A DNA stretch of 64,000 nucleotides from Bosea sp. ANAM02 (lineage in GTDB: Bacteria > Pseudomonadota > Alphaproteobacteria > Rhizobiales > Beijerinckiaceae). This document shows positions 55,421-64,000 of the stretch, one piece after another. Under the pieces are notes generated by a model. That model was given only the letters and a program-made list of their open reading frames with translations, ran no database searches and had not been told where the DNA came from. The position numbers were made by a program, and so were the translations under genes. Each line of letters begins with the position of its first letter. Position 1 is the stretch's first letter. The stretch spans positions 1,764,001 through 1,828,000 of the forward strand of contig NZ_AP022848.1 in assembly GCF_011764485.1 (NCBI RefSeq), read 5' to 3'.

Positions 55421-56410
55421 TCAGGAGCGCGTGAACCCCAAGGCAGCCCGGTGGCGCAGCCAGCCTTGCCGTATCGCATCGGCTATGATCGGCGTTGAGT
55501 CTATCGGTTCGTAAGCCTTGCCTTCAAGGCGTCCACAGAAGCGATGCACAACGCCCTCCCGTTCCAGCGCCGCGACCAGCGCCGCGATCTTGGGATGGCC
55601 GCCGCTGGGCTCGAAGACGAGCACCGGGACGCCGGCTGCTGCGGCCTCGCCGATCATGTTGGTGGAGTCGGCGGTGACGATGACCGCATCGGCATTGGCG
55701 AGCAGGGCGGGATAAGGGTTCTCGCCCGTGCCGTCCCACCACCAGCCGCCATGGCGGGCGAAGACGGCGGCGACGGCAGCTCCCAGCGCGGGCGAGGTCC
55801 GCCGCGAGGGCGAGCCCATCAGGCTTGCGCCTGATCGGGCGAGTTCATCGAGCTGCTGGGCGAGGCGCTCGATATCGTTCGGCGTGAAGCGGTGATGTCG
55901 GCTGTCGCCGCCGACCAGCACGGCGACGCGCGGCGCGCTCAGGCCCGCGATGGCTGCAGGCGGCGTGGCGCGGGCGGCGGCAAGCTTTTCGGGCGTCAGG
56001 CGATGCGGCGAGGTCGTGGTGACCAGGACATTGTCGCCGCGCAGCCGGTCATGGCCGGAGACCCAGATCAGGTCGGCGGCTCCGGCGCCGGTGCGCGGGT
56101 CCTTGAGGAAGGCGGTGTAGGTCGCGCCGTTCGAGGCCTGCTTCAGCGCGCGCAGATAGGCGACGGCGCGCCGGCCCGAGGCGATGGCGATATCGGGGAA
56201 GGGGGGCTTCAGCGGGCTGTCCGGCCTGTCCGGCGCCTCGCGCGGATCGATCGGCCCGCGCGGCATCAGCCAGGCCCAGGGCTTGCGCGGCCTCACCCGG
56301 CGGATTTCGGGGGCCACACCGAGCCTCTCGGCCACGCCGAGGCATTGCAATTCGTCGCCGGCCTTGCCGTCGGTCAGCACCCAGACGGTTGGCTCCGGAT
56401 TGTCGTGCAT
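55421..56410 (-). CDS. Mitochondrial-fission ELM1-family protein
   Basis: 329 residues. VWVLTDGKAGDELQCLGVAERLG, PDIAIASGRRAVAYLRALK, FLKDPRTGAGAADLIWVSGHDR, and VTADSTNMIGEAAAAGVPVLVFEPSG, the pattern of the ELM1/DUF1022 family, which looks like a GT-B glycosyltransferase. Bacterial role unknown, possibly envelope. Start 56410 after GGAAAG, or 56431. Divergent from the Lrp gene. Confidence 0.88.
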   Translation of the reverse strand: MHDNPEPTVWVLTDGKAGDELQCLGVAERLGVAPEIRRVRPRKPWAWLMPRGPIDPREAPDRPDSPLKPPFPDIAIASGRRAVAYLRALKQASNGATYTAFLKDPRTGAGAADLIWVSGHDRLRGDNVLVTTTSPHRLTPEKLAAARATPPAAIAGLSAPRVAVLVGGDSRHHRFTPNDIERLAQQLDELARSGASLMGSPSRRTSPALGAAVAAVFARHGGWWWDGTGENPYPALLANADAVIVTADSTNMIGEAAAAGVPVLVFEPSGGHPKIAALVAALEREGVVHRFCGRLEGKAYEPIDSTPIIADAIRQGWLRHRAALGFTRS

Positions 56411-56492
56411 GGCTTTCCGCGCGCGTGGCATGCGCCTTGTATCGCTTGGCGGCGCCGTCTACACCAGCGCGACCTTCACGCGAGGATGCTCG

Positions 56493-56957
56493 TTGCGCCC
56501 CAAACTCGATGATATCGACCTGCGCATCCTGCGCGAGCTCCAGGCCGATGGGCGCATGACCAATGTCGAGCTCGCCAGCCGCGTCGGCATTTCGCCGCCG
56601 CCCTGCCTCAGGCGCGTGCGCGCGCTGGAGGAGGCCGGGCTGATCCGCGGCTACCACGCCGATCTCGACGAGCGGAAGCTGGGCTTCGATGTCGTCTGCT
56701 TCGCCTTCGTGCATCTGGCGAGCCAGGCCGAGGCCGATCTCGTCGCCTTCCAGGAACGCATCCGGAACTGGCCGACCGTGCGCGAGTGCTGGACACTCTC
56801 GGGCGATATCGACTTTTCCCTGAAATGCGTCACGCCGGACCTGAAGGCCTTTCAGGATTTCGTCGCGGAACTGACGGCGATGCCGAATGTGCGCAATGTC
56901 CGGACCGCGCTCGCCCTCGACCGGGTCAAGAACGAGCCGATCGTTCCCTTCGGCTGA
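56493..56957 (+). CDS. Lrp/AsnC-family transcriptional regulator
   Basis: 154 residues. HTH: KLDDIDLRILRELQADGRMTNVELASRVGISPPPCLRRV, then the RAM ligand domain: VVCFAFVHLASQAE, ECWTLSGDIDFSLKCV, NVRNVRTALALDRVK. Starts at TTG 56493 with CGAGGA 8 bases upstream, which gives the family's normal N-terminus; an in-frame ATG at 56430 is possible and would add 21 residues. Amino-acid-responsive global or local regulator. Divergent from the ELM1 gene. Confidence 0.9.
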   Translation: MRPKLDDIDLRILRELQADGRMTNVELASRVGISPPPCLRRVRALEEAGLIRGYHADLDERKLGFDVVCFAFVHLASQAEADLVAFQERIRNWPTVRECWTLSGDIDFSLKCVTPDLKAFQDFVAELTAMPNVRNVRTALALDRVKNEPIVPFG

Positions 56958-56966
56958 GCCCGTCGT

Positions 56967-57446
56967 TCAGCCCGCGATATAGCGCCTGACCCACCAGGCA
57001 TTGTTGCGGGCGAGCGCCCTCAGACGGAACTGGTCGGCCTCCGGCAGGCGCAGGAGCCCGGCGCCGGTCGCGGATTCCGTGGAGCGGATCGGATAGCTCG
57101 CAAGCTGCCGGCCGCTGCGGTCATAGAGCGTCGCGGTGCTTTCGAGATAGTCCTCGTTGGCTCCGGCCCAGCCGGTGCCCCGCGTGCTGCTGGAGAGCCA
57201 GACGCGGCCGATGGTGACGACCAGCCTCGTTCCGGCGCCGCGCTGTAGCGACGGCCCGAGGATCTCGACCAGTGTCCGTTCCAGCTCGGCCTTCACGATA
57301 GGCAGATTGGAACCCCAGGCCTCCACCACGGAGGGCAGCGCCTCGACGCGGATCGTACCGACCGCCTGTCCTTGCGCGAAAGCGGGCGAAGCCGCCAGCG
57401 CGGCAGCCCCGAGCGCGGATGCCAAAGCCTGTCGACGGGTGATCAT
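56967..57446 (-). CDS. Tat-exported protein, unknown function
   Basis: 159 residues. MITRRQALASALGAAALAASPAFAQ is a twin-arginine signal. The mature part, GTIRVEALPSVVEAWGSNLPIVKAELERTLVE and later GTRLVVTIGRVWLSSS, ESTATLYDRSGRQLASYPI, is beta-rich, with a pattern like small periplasmic beta-proteins. No domain named. Convergent with the Lrp gene. Confidence 0.75.
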   Translation of the reverse strand: MITRRQALASALGAAALAASPAFAQGQAVGTIRVEALPSVVEAWGSNLPIVKAELERTLVEILGPSLQRGAGTRLVVTIGRVWLSSSTRGTGWAGANEDYLESTATLYDRSGRQLASYPIRSTESATGAGLLRLPEADQFRLRALARNNAWWVRRYIAG

Positions 57447-57621
57447 GGCCGGATCTCCGAAAAAGCTTGTCGTCTCAATGTAAGGACGGAGCCGCGATAG
57501 TCCATGGCCGGCGGCTCGGCACGATCATGCACGCGGGATGGTTGCCAAGCCGTGTTGAAACCCGGTCTATCGGGGCGGGGGAGTCGCGCCGGTATCCGGC
57601 GCGGCCAGAGGGGGCGCTGCC

Positions 57622-58233
57622 GTGGAACGCTGGCTGACCGAATTCGTGAAGCTCTGGGTCGTGATCGACCCGATCGGGACGCTGCCGGTCTTCCTGGCGG
57701 TGACGGCCGGTTTAAGCGCGGCGGCGGCGCGGCGCATCGCGCTGCAGGGCTCGCTCGTCGCGTTCCTCGTGCTGCTGTTCTTCGTGCTGCTGGGGCAGGT
57801 TCTGCTGACGGCGATGGATATCGAGCTGAGCTCGTTCCAGATCGCCGGCAATATCGTGCTGTTCCTGTTCGCGCTGACGATGATCTTCGGCGAATCGAAG
57901 CTGGAGGAGGACCAGAAGCTGCTGCGCTCCTCCGATCTCGAAAAGGCGGTCTATCCGCTGGCGATCCCGAGCATCGCCAGCCCCGGTGCGATGCTGACGG
58001 TGATGACGGTCACCGACAATTCGAAGTTCAGCCTCGCCGAGCAGGCGGAGACGATCCTTCAGATCGCGATCATCTTCGCGATCATGCTGGGACTTCTGTT
58101 CAGCGCTTCGCGGATCATTGCGGTGATCGGCAATGCCGGGGCGAGCGTGATCAGCCGCGTGATGGGGCTGATCCTGGCGAGCGTCGCCGTGGACGGGATC
58201 ATCAAGGCGATGCGGGTCGTGCTGGCGGGGTAG
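57622..58233 (+). CDS. marC: MarC-family membrane protein
   Basis: 203 residues, six hydrophobic segments. MERWLTEFVKLWVVIDPIGTLPVFLAVT, and YPLAIPSIASPGAMLTVMTVTDN, the two MarC motifs. GTG start at 57622 after an AGAGGGGG site. Despite its old name MarC is not shown to give multidrug resistance; function unknown. A family A repeat follows 17 bases later. Confidence 0.9.
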   Translation: MERWLTEFVKLWVVIDPIGTLPVFLAVTAGLSAAAARRIALQGSLVAFLVLLFFVLLGQVLLTAMDIELSSFQIAGNIVLFLFALTMIFGESKLEEDQKLLRSSDLEKAVYPLAIPSIASPGAMLTVMTVTDNSKFSLAEQAETILQIAIIFAIMLGLLFSASRIIAVIGNAGASVISRVMGLILASVAVDGIIKAMRVVLAG

Positions 58234-58250
58234 GGAACTAACGAGCGGCC

Positions 58251-58341
58251 GTGATGGTCGCGCCTGTCCCGACCATCCACGTCTTCCTTCGGCGAGGGCG
58301 GTGTTCAAGACGTGCATGCTCGCCACAGGGGCGAGCATGAC
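58251..58341 (+). repeat. Intergenic palindromic repeat, family A copy 4
   Basis: TGATGGTCGCGCCTGTCCCGACCATC...ACGTGCATGCTCGCC-acagg-GGCGAGCATGAC: same layout, with a few mismatches. It lies between the convergent stops of marC and greA. Confidence 0.82.
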
Positions 58342-58360
58342 GGGTGTGAGGAACATCGTC

Positions 58361-58837
58361 TCAGCGGAAGACGACGCTGACGACCTCGTAGGACTTGCCG
58401 CCGCCGGGCGTGTTGACCTGCACGGAATCGCCGACCTTCTTGCCGATCAGCGCGCGCGCGATCGGCGAGCCGATCGAAACCTTGCCGGACTTCACGTCCG
58501 ATTCCGGCTCGCCGACGATCTGGTAGCTCTTCTCTTCCTCGGTATCGTCGTCGATCAGCTTGACGGTGGCGCCGAACTTGATTGTGTCCCCGCCGGCGAG
58601 CTTGGCGATGTCGATGATGTCGGCGCGGCCGATCAGCGATTCGAGTTCCATGATCCGGCCCTCGTTGAGCGACTGCGCTTCCTTGGCCGCGTGGTATTCC
58701 GCGTTCTCGGAAAGGTCACCCAGCGCGCGCGCCTCGGCGATCGCGGTGATGATGCGCTGACGCTGGACCTGCTGACGGTCCTTCAGCTCGGCCTCCAGGG
58801 CGGCGAAGCCGCCCGCGGTCATCGGAACCTTTTCCAT
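58361..58837 (-). CDS. greA: Transcription elongation factor GreA
   Basis: 158 residues, exact family length. Coiled coil [18 protein letters not shown]...[19 protein letters not shown] carries the acidic tip residues that stimulate transcript cleavage, and the FKBP-like end has [23 protein letters not shown] at 58837. Downstream of carB on the same strand, about 100 bases away, an order kept in many Rhizobiales. Confidence 0.96.
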   Translation of the reverse strand: MEKVPMTAGGFAALEAELKDRQQVQRQRIITAIAEARALGDLSENAEYHAAKEAQSLNEGRIMELESLIGRADIIDIAKLAGGDTIKFGATVKLIDDDTEEEKSYQIVGEPESDVKSGKVSIGSPIARALIGKKVGDSVQVNTPGGGKSYEVVSVVFR

Positions 58838-58938
58838 CTTTCCGTCCCATAAGCTCCGAAAGCGCGGCTCACCGGCGGCAAATCGACCGCCGGTTCCCGC
58901 GCTTCCGCTCAATCTCCGAGTGCGCGACGAGCGGCCGG

Positions 58939-61900
58939 TCAGGCCGCGCGTTCGAAATACGACTGCAAGGATCGTACTTCGAGATCGCCGCTGCAATAGG
59001 CCTTGATGCCCTCCGCCGCCGCGATCGCTCCCGCCAAGGTGGTATAATAGGGCACCTTGTGCAAGAGGGCCGTGCGCCGGAGCGCACGGGAGTCCGCCAG
59101 GGCCTGCGGCCCCTCGGTGGTGTTGAAGACGAGCTGGATCTCGCTGTTCTTCAGCGCATCGACGACATGCGGGCGGCCTTCCAGGACCTTGTTGATCTTG
59201 GAGGCCGAGATGCCCTCCTCCTGAAGGTGGCGCAGCGTGCCGCCGGTCGCCAGGATGCGGAAGCCGAGATCGGCGAGGATGCGGACGGCCGGCACGATGC
59301 GCGGCTTGTCCTCGTCGCGCACCGAGACGAAGACCGTGCCCTTGACAGGCACCTTCGAGCCGGCGCCGAGCTGGCTCTTGGCGAAGGCGGTGTCGAAGGA
59401 GCGGTCGAGGCCGATGACTTCGCCGGTCGAGCGCATTTCCGGCCCGAGCAGGACGTCGACGCCGGGGAAGCGGGCGAAGGGGAAGACCGCCTCCTTGACG
59501 CCGACATGGCCGAGCCTGGCGGGCTTCAGGCCGAAGCCGGCGAGCGCCTCGCCGGCCATGACGCGGGCGGCGATCTTGGCGATCGGCTCGCCGATGACCT
59601 TGGCGACGAAGGGCACCGTGCGCGAGGCGCGCGGATTGACTTCGAGCACGTAGATATCGCCGTCCTTGATGGCGTACTGGACGTTCATCAGGCCGCCCAC
59701 ATCGAGCGCCAGCGCCATCGCCCTGGTCTGGCGCTCCAGCTCGGCGATCGTCTCAGGCGAGAGCGAGCGCGGCGGCAGCGAGCAGGCCGAATCGCCGGAA
59801 TGGATGCCGGCTTCCTCGATATGCTCCATGATGCCGGCGACGAAGACGTCCTTGCCGTCGCAGAGGCAGTCGACATCGACCTCGATCGCGTCCGACAGGT
59901 AGCGGTCGAACAGCAGCGGGTTCTTGCCGAGCACCGTGTTGATCTGGCCGGTCTTGTCGTTCGGATACTTCGCCTTGACCTCGGAGGGGATCAGCGAGGG
60001 CAGGGTGCCGAGCAGGTAGTCCTCGAACATGATCTCGTCGCGGATGATCGCCATGGCGCGGCCGCCAAGCACGTAGGACGGGCGCACGACGAAGGGCAGG
60101 CCGAGCTCGCCGGCGATGATGCGGGCCTGCTCGACGGAATAGGCGATGCCGTTCTTCGGCTGCTTAAGGTGCAGCTTGTCGAGCAGGCGCTTGAAGCGGT
60201 CGCGGTCCTCGGCGAGGTCGATCATGTCGGGCGAGGTGCCGAGGATCGGAATGCCGGCCTCTTCCAGCGCATTCGCCAGCTTCAGCGGGGTCTGGCCGCC
60301 GAACTGGACGATCACGCCCATCAGCGTGCCGTTCTGCTTCTCGGTTTCGAGGATCTCGAGCACGTCTTCCGCCGTCAGCGGCTCGAAATAGAGCCGGTCG
60401 GAGGTATCGTAGTCGGTCGAAACCGTTTCCGGGTTGCAGTTGACCATGATGGTCTCGTAGCCGGCGTCGCGCAGCGCGTAGCAGGCATGGCAGCAGCAAT
60501 AGTCGAATTCGATGCCCTGGCCGATGCGGTTCGGCCCGCCGCCGAGGATCACGACCTTCCTGCGATCGGACGGATTGGCCTCGTCCGCCAGCTTGCCGGC
60601 GAAGGGCATGGCGTAGCTCGAATACATATAGGCGGTCGGCGAGGCGAACTCGGCCGCGCAGGTATCGATGCGCTTGTAGACCGGGCGGACCTCCAGCGCG
60701 CGGCGCGCCTTCCTGACCTCGGCCTCGGTCTTGCCCGAGACGGCGGCGAGGCGCTTGTCGGAGAAGCCCATCGCCTTGATCCGGCGGAAGGCTCCGGGCG
60801 TGGTCGGGAGGCCGATCTCGCGGATCTTCTCCTCGGTCTCGACGATCTCGCGCATCTGGGCGAGGAACCAGGGGTCGATCTTGCAGCTCTCGTGGATTTC
60901 CTCATCCGTGAAGCCGGCGCGCATCGCCTGGGCGACATGGAGGATGCGGTCCGGCGTCGGGGTCGAGATCGCCGCCTTGATGGCATTGCGGTCGTCGCCC
61001 TGGCCGAAGCCCTCGATCTCGATCTCGTCGAGCCCGTCGAGCCCGGTCTCAAGCGAGCGCAGCGCCTTCTGCAGCGATTCCTGGAAGGTGCGGCCGATCG
61101 CCATGGCCTCGCCGACCGACTTCATCGCGGTGGTCAGCGTCGGCTCGGAGCCCGGGAACTTCTCGAAGGCGAAGCGCGGGATCTTGGTGACGACATAGTC
61201 GATCGTCGGCTCGAAGGAGGCAGGCGTGGCGCCGCCGGTGATGTCGTTCTCGATCTCGTCCAGCGTGTAGCCGACGGCAAGCCGCGCCGCGACCTTGGCG
61301 ATCGGGAAGCCGGTGGCTTTGGACGCCAGGGCGGAAGACCTCGATACACGCGGGTTCATCTCGATGACGATCATGCGACCGGTCGCCGGATCGATCGCGA
61401 ACTGCACGTTCGAGCCGCCGGTCTCGACGCCGATCTCGCGCAGCACCGCCAGCGAGGCGTCGCGCATGATCTGGTATTCCTTGTCGGTCAGCGTCAGGGC
61501 CGGCGCGACGGTGATCGAATCACCGGTATGGACACCCATCGGATCGAAATTCTCGATCGAGCAGACGATGATGCAGTTGTCGGCCTTATCGCGGACGACC
61601 TCCATCTCGTATTCCTTCCAGCCGAGCACGCTCTCCTCGATGAGGACCTCGCTGGTGGGGGAGGCGTCGATGCCGCGCTCGACGATGTCGATGAACTCGC
61701 CCTTGTTGTAGGCGATGCCGCCGCCGGTGCCGCCCATGGTGAAGGATGGGCGGATGATCGCGGGCAGGCCGATATCCTCAAGCGCGTCGAGCGCCTGGCC
61801 GAGCGTCTTGATGTGGTGGGAGCGCGGGGTGTCGAGGCCGATCTTGGTCATCGCCTCGCGGAAGAGCTCGCGATCCTCCGCCTTGTCGATCGCCTCGGCG

Positions 61901-62256
61901 GTGGCGCCGATCATCTCGACGCCGAACTTTTCGAGCACGCCCATCTTCTTGAGCGAGAGCGCGCAGTTCAGCGCGGTCTGGCCGCCCATGGTCGGCAGGA
62001 GCGCGTCGGGGCGCTCCTTCTCGATGATCTTGGCGACGATCTCGGGCGTGATCGGCTCGACATAGGTCGCGTCGGCCAGGTCCGGATCGGTCATGATCGT
62101 CGCCGGGTTCGAGTTGACCAGGATGATGCGGTAGCCCTCGGCCTTCAGCGTCTTGCAGGCCTGGGTGCCGGAATAGTCGAACTCGCAGGCCTGTCCGATG
62201 ATGATGGGGCCGGCGCCGATGATCAGGATGGACTTGATGTCTGTGCGCTTGGGCAT
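58939..62256 (-). CDS. carB: Carbamoyl-phosphate synthase large subunit
   Basis: 1105 residues. Makes carbamoyl phosphate for arginine and pyrimidine synthesis with CarA. Two homologous halves: the first starts [20 protein letters not shown] and has ATP-grasp motifs [13 protein letters not shown] and [19 protein letters not shown]; the second has [20 protein letters not shown] and [19 protein letters not shown]. An MGS-like allosteric domain ends it. carA is not in the window. Confidence 0.97.
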   Translation of the reverse strand: MPKRTDIKSILIIGAGPIIIGQACEFDYSGTQACKTLKAEGYRIILVNSNPATIMTDPDLADATYVEPITPEIVAKIIEKERPDALLPTMGGQTALNCALSLKKMGVLEKFGVEMIGATAEAIDKAEDRELFREAMTKIGLDTPRSHHIKTLGQALDALEDIGLPAIIRPSFTMGGTGGGIAYNKGEFIDIVERGIDASPTSEVLIEESVLGWKEYEMEVVRDKADNCIIVCSIENFDPMGVHTGDSITVAPALTLTDKEYQIMRDASLAVLREIGVETGGSNVQFAIDPATGRMIVIEMNPRVSRSSALASKATGFPIAKVAARLAVGYTLDEIENDITGGATPASFEPTIDYVVTKIPRFAFEKFPGSEPTLTTAMKSVGEAMAIGRTFQESLQKALRSLETGLDGLDEIEIEGFGQGDDRNAIKAAISTPTPDRILHVAQAMRAGFTDEEIHESCKIDPWFLAQMREIVETEEKIREIGLPTTPGAFRRIKAMGFSDKRLAAVSGKTEAEVRKARRALEVRPVYKRIDTCAAEFASPTAYMYSSYAMPFAGKLADEANPSDRRKVVILGGGPNRIGQGIEFDYCCCHACYALRDAGYETIMVNCNPETVSTDYDTSDRLYFEPLTAEDVLEILETEKQNGTLMGVIVQFGGQTPLKLANALEEAGIPILGTSPDMIDLAEDRDRFKRLLDKLHLKQPKNGIAYSVEQARIIAGELGLPFVVRPSYVLGGRAMAIIRDEIMFEDYLLGTLPSLIPSEVKAKYPNDKTGQINTVLGKNPLLFDRYLSDAIEVDVDCLCDGKDVFVAGIMEHIEEAGIHSGDSACSLPPRSLSPETIAELERQTRAMALALDVGGLMNVQYAIKDGDIYVLEVNPRASRTVPFVAKVIGEPIAKIAARVMAGEALAGFGLKPARLGHVGVKEAVFPFARFPGVDVLLGPEMRSTGEVIGLDRSFDTAFAKSQLGAGSKVPVKGTVFVSVRDEDKPRIVPAVRILADLGFRILATGGTLRHLQEEGISASKINKVLEGRPHVVDALKNSEIQLVFNTTEGPQALADSRALRRTALLHKVPYYTTLAGAIAAAEGIKAYCSGDLEVRSLQSYFERAA

Positions 62257-62444
62257 GATCTCGACCGGTCTTTGGCAGGCGCGCGCAAGGCCAACGTCCG
62301 ATCGGGCGAGCGGAGGCCTGGCGAGCGTCTGATTGAATGCTAGGCGCTCGCTATAGACGGCGAAGGCCGCGGGGGGAAGCTAAAAGGAGCGGCACGGCCA
62401 GATGTGCACGGCTTCGTCATGGCCCTTGCCAGGTACGGGGCTTC

Positions 62445-62473
62445 CATGAAATGTTATATTATAACATTTCATG
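62445..62473 (+). promoter_or_regulatory. Zur box: perfect 29-bp palindrome
   Basis: CATGAAATGTTATA (62445-62458), central T, TATAACATTTCATG (62460-62473): perfect 14-bp arms, in a GC-rich setting. The core GAAATGTTATA/TATAACATTTC is the alphaproteobacterial Zur operator. It ends 13 bases before the COG0523 ATG, overlapping the expected -10 region, so zinc-bound Zur should repress the gene. Confidence 0.9.
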
Positions 62474-62486
62474 TCGAGGTCTCTTC

Positions 62487-63698
62487 ATGCGCCGCCTGCC
62501 CGTCACCGTCCTGTCCGGCTTCCTCGGAGCCGGCAAGACGACCCTGCTCAACCACATCCTCAACAACCGCGAGGGCCGCAAGGTCGCCGTCATCGTCAAC
62601 GACATGAGCGAGGTGAATATCGACGCCGATCTGGTGCGGGAGGGCGGCGGCAAGCTCTCGCGGACCGACGAGAAGCTGGTCGAGATGAGCAATGGCTGCA
62701 TCTGCTGCACATTGCGCGACGACCTGCTGGCCGAGGTGCGCCGCCTCGCCGAGGAGGGGCGATTCGACTATCTGCTGATCGAGGGGACGGGCATCGCCGA
62801 GCCGCTGCCGGTCGCCGCGACCTTCGAATTCCGCGACGAGGCGGGGCTTTCGCTGTCGGACGTCGCGCGGCTCGACACGATGGTGACGGTGGTCGATGCC
62901 GCAAGCCTGCTGCGGGACTACGGCTCGCGCGATTTCCTGCGCGAGCGCGGCGAAACGGCGGGGGAGGGCGACGAGCGCACGCTGGTCGATCTCCTGGTGG
63001 AGCAGATCGAGTTCGCCGATGTCGTCGTGCTGAACAAGATCTCGGACGCCGCTCCCGAGCAGCGCGAGGCCGTCGGCAGGATCGTGCGCGCGCTCAACCC
63101 GAATGCGCGGCAGATCGAGGCGGATTTCGGCAAGGTGCCGCTCGACGCCGTGCTCGATACCGGGCTGTTCGACCACGAGAAGGCGCAGGAACATCCGCTC
63201 TGGCACAAGGAGCTGTACGGCTTCAAAGACCACGTGCCTGAGACGGAGGAATACGGCATCTCTTCCTTCGTCTATCGGGCGCGGCGCCCGTTCCACCCCG
63301 AGAAATTCAATGCCTTCCTGGGGCGGACATGGCCGGGGCTGATCCGCGCCAAGGGGCATTTCTGGCTGGCGACGCGGCCGGACTGGGTCGGCGAGATGTC
63401 GCTCGCGGGCAGCATCTGCCGCACCGAGGCGATGGGCTTCTGGTGGGCCGCCGTGCCGCGCTCGCGCTGGCCCGACCATCCTGACTGGCAGGCGATCCTG
63501 AACCGCAACTGGCATTCCGTCTGGGGCGACCGCCGGCAGGAGCTGGTCTTCATCGGGACGGAGCTGGACGAGGCGGCGATTCGCGCCGCGCTCGACCTTT
63601 GCCTGGTGGGCGATGCCCTGCCGCTGCGCTTCAACCCGGAGCGCTATCGCGACCTGCCCGACCCGTTCCCGGCCTGGCGGCGAGCGGAGGCGGCTTGA
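62487..63698 (+). CDS. COG0523 GTPase, putative zinc chaperone (ZigA/ZagA-like)
   Basis: 403 residues. Walker [16 protein letters not shown], the metal-binding CxCC in [22 protein letters not shown], and VLNKISD at G4; the C-terminal CobW_C domain follows with [18 protein letters not shown]. Belongs to the larger ZigA-type branch that delivers zinc to essential enzymes under starvation. The Zur box directly upstream supports this role over cobalamin or nitrile hydratase types. Start ATG at 62487 after TCGAGGTC. Divergent from carB. Confidence 0.93.
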   Translation: MRRLPVTVLSGFLGAGKTTLLNHILNNREGRKVAVIVNDMSEVNIDADLVREGGGKLSRTDEKLVEMSNGCICCTLRDDLLAEVRRLAEEGRFDYLLIEGTGIAEPLPVAATFEFRDEAGLSLSDVARLDTMVTVVDAASLLRDYGSRDFLRERGETAGEGDERTLVDLLVEQIEFADVVVLNKISDAAPEQREAVGRIVRALNPNARQIEADFGKVPLDAVLDTGLFDHEKAQEHPLWHKELYGFKDHVPETEEYGISSFVYRARRPFHPEKFNAFLGRTWPGLIRAKGHFWLATRPDWVGEMSLAGSICRTEAMGFWWAAVPRSRWPDHPDWQAILNRNWHSVWGDRRQELVFIGTELDEAAIRAALDLCLVGDALPLRFNPERYRDLPDPFPAWRRAEAA

Positions 63699-63713
63699 GC
63701 CGCCCGCGCCGTC

Positions 63714-64000
63714 TCAGCCGCGGGCCGGCGCGGCTGTCTCCGAGAGGGGCGGGGCGCCCTTCGCCGCGCGCTTGCGATAGAGCGTGAGTGCGAGCACCCC
63801 GAGTGCGGCGACCTCGCAGGCGGCACCGACGAAGCCGAGCGGCCAGGTGCCGGCATGGCGCATCACCTGCTGGCCCAGCGCTGCGCCGGCCGCGATGCCG
63901 AAATAGAGCGCGGAGGCGTTGAGCGAGAGCGCGACCACGGTCGCGTCCGGCGCCATCGCCGCCAGTCGCGACATCTGCGAGGGGTGGCCGGCCCAGCCAG
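63714..64000 (-). CDS. MFS transporter (C-terminal part, runs off the window)
   Basis: The minus strand is open from the right edge to a TGA at 63714, about 95 residues, with two or three hydrophobic helices: AGHPSQMSRLAAMAPDATVVA, LYFGIAAGAALGQQVM, then VGAACEVAALGVLALTLYRKR. The pattern resembles the last helices of major-facilitator sugar or drug efflux proteins such as YdhP. The N-terminal part is outside the window. Convergent with the COG0523 gene. Confidence 0.75.
   Translation of the reverse strand, partial: GWAGHPSQMSRLAAMAPDATVVALSLNASALYFGIAAGAALGQQVMRHAGTWPLGFVGAACEVAALGVLALTLYRKRAAKGAPPLSETAAPARG

Noticed and set aside
59059..62343. A 1094-codon open frame antisense to carB
   Set aside because: Same artefact of GC-rich codon use; composition is unlike a folded protein and carB is certain.

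Overview
The window looks like core chromosome of a high-GC alphaproteobacterium of the order Hyphomicrobiales, most likely Bosea or a close relative. This is inferred from gene content (LsrB/VtlR-type regulator with an AbcR-like small RNA beside trxB, carB-greA, mtaB-dapF, ffh with a Gly/Met/Pro-rich tail), from codon use, and from dense intergenic palindromic repeats. I see no transposase, integrase, phage genes, CRISPR array, rRNA or tRNA.

Layout. 1-9.2 kb: an edge-truncated EamA transporter, an ArsR-type regulator/AHSA1 pair, and a catabolic island (winged-helix regulator, TRAP transporter dctP-dctM-dctQ) divergent from a 1199-residue fused hydantoinase/oxoprolinase. 9.3-18.2 kb: SDR, GNAT, esterase, chemoreceptor, compact RecD/Dda-type helicase, and a DUF1800-DUF1501 pair. 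18.3-22 kb (minus): leuD, a minimal zinc metallopeptidase, a small membrane protein, leuC and rplS. 22-36 kb: SDR, two small proteins, an EF-G paralogue, fadD, a sulfite-oxidase-fold molybdoenzyme, mtaB-dapF, and several exported proteins and enzymes. 36.6-41.2 kb: translation operon ffh-GNAT-rpsP-rimM-HAD-trmD. 41.3-52.8 kb: aminotransferase with a rhodanese, DUF188, Bug-type binding protein, PQQ-type sugar dehydrogenase, DUF486, lytic transglycosylase, RidA, leuB, msrP, ogt, FMN reductase. 52.8-57 kb: AbcR-like sRNA, lsrB, trxB, an ELM1-family gene and an Lrp/AsnC regulator. 57-64 kb: marC, greA, carB, a Zur-box-controlled COG0523 zinc GTPase and an edge-truncated MFS transporter.

How it works together. 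Leucine synthesis (leuC, leuD, leuB) and the ribosome/SRP genes (ffh, rpsP, rimM, trmD, rplS), usually close together in this order, are here split into three pieces. The redox/regulatory block trxB-lsrB-sRNA is the best regulatory find: a three-hairpin sRNA with a CU-rich anti-Shine-Dalgarno loop, a sigma-70-like promoter, and a LysR-type T-N11-A box about 65 bp upstream of the predicted start. A second clear regulatory signal is a perfect 29-bp palindrome of Zur-box type ahead of the COG0523 gene.

Intergenic repeats. At least five families of 80-200 bp imperfect palindromes occur, most with GTCAT...ATGAC ends. Almost all lie just 3' of a stop codon, so they may be processing or 3'-end elements. 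I do not see a wholly new multi-gene system; the repeats, the sRNA locus, the TRAP/oxoprolinase island and the EF-G paralogue are the parts most worth following.
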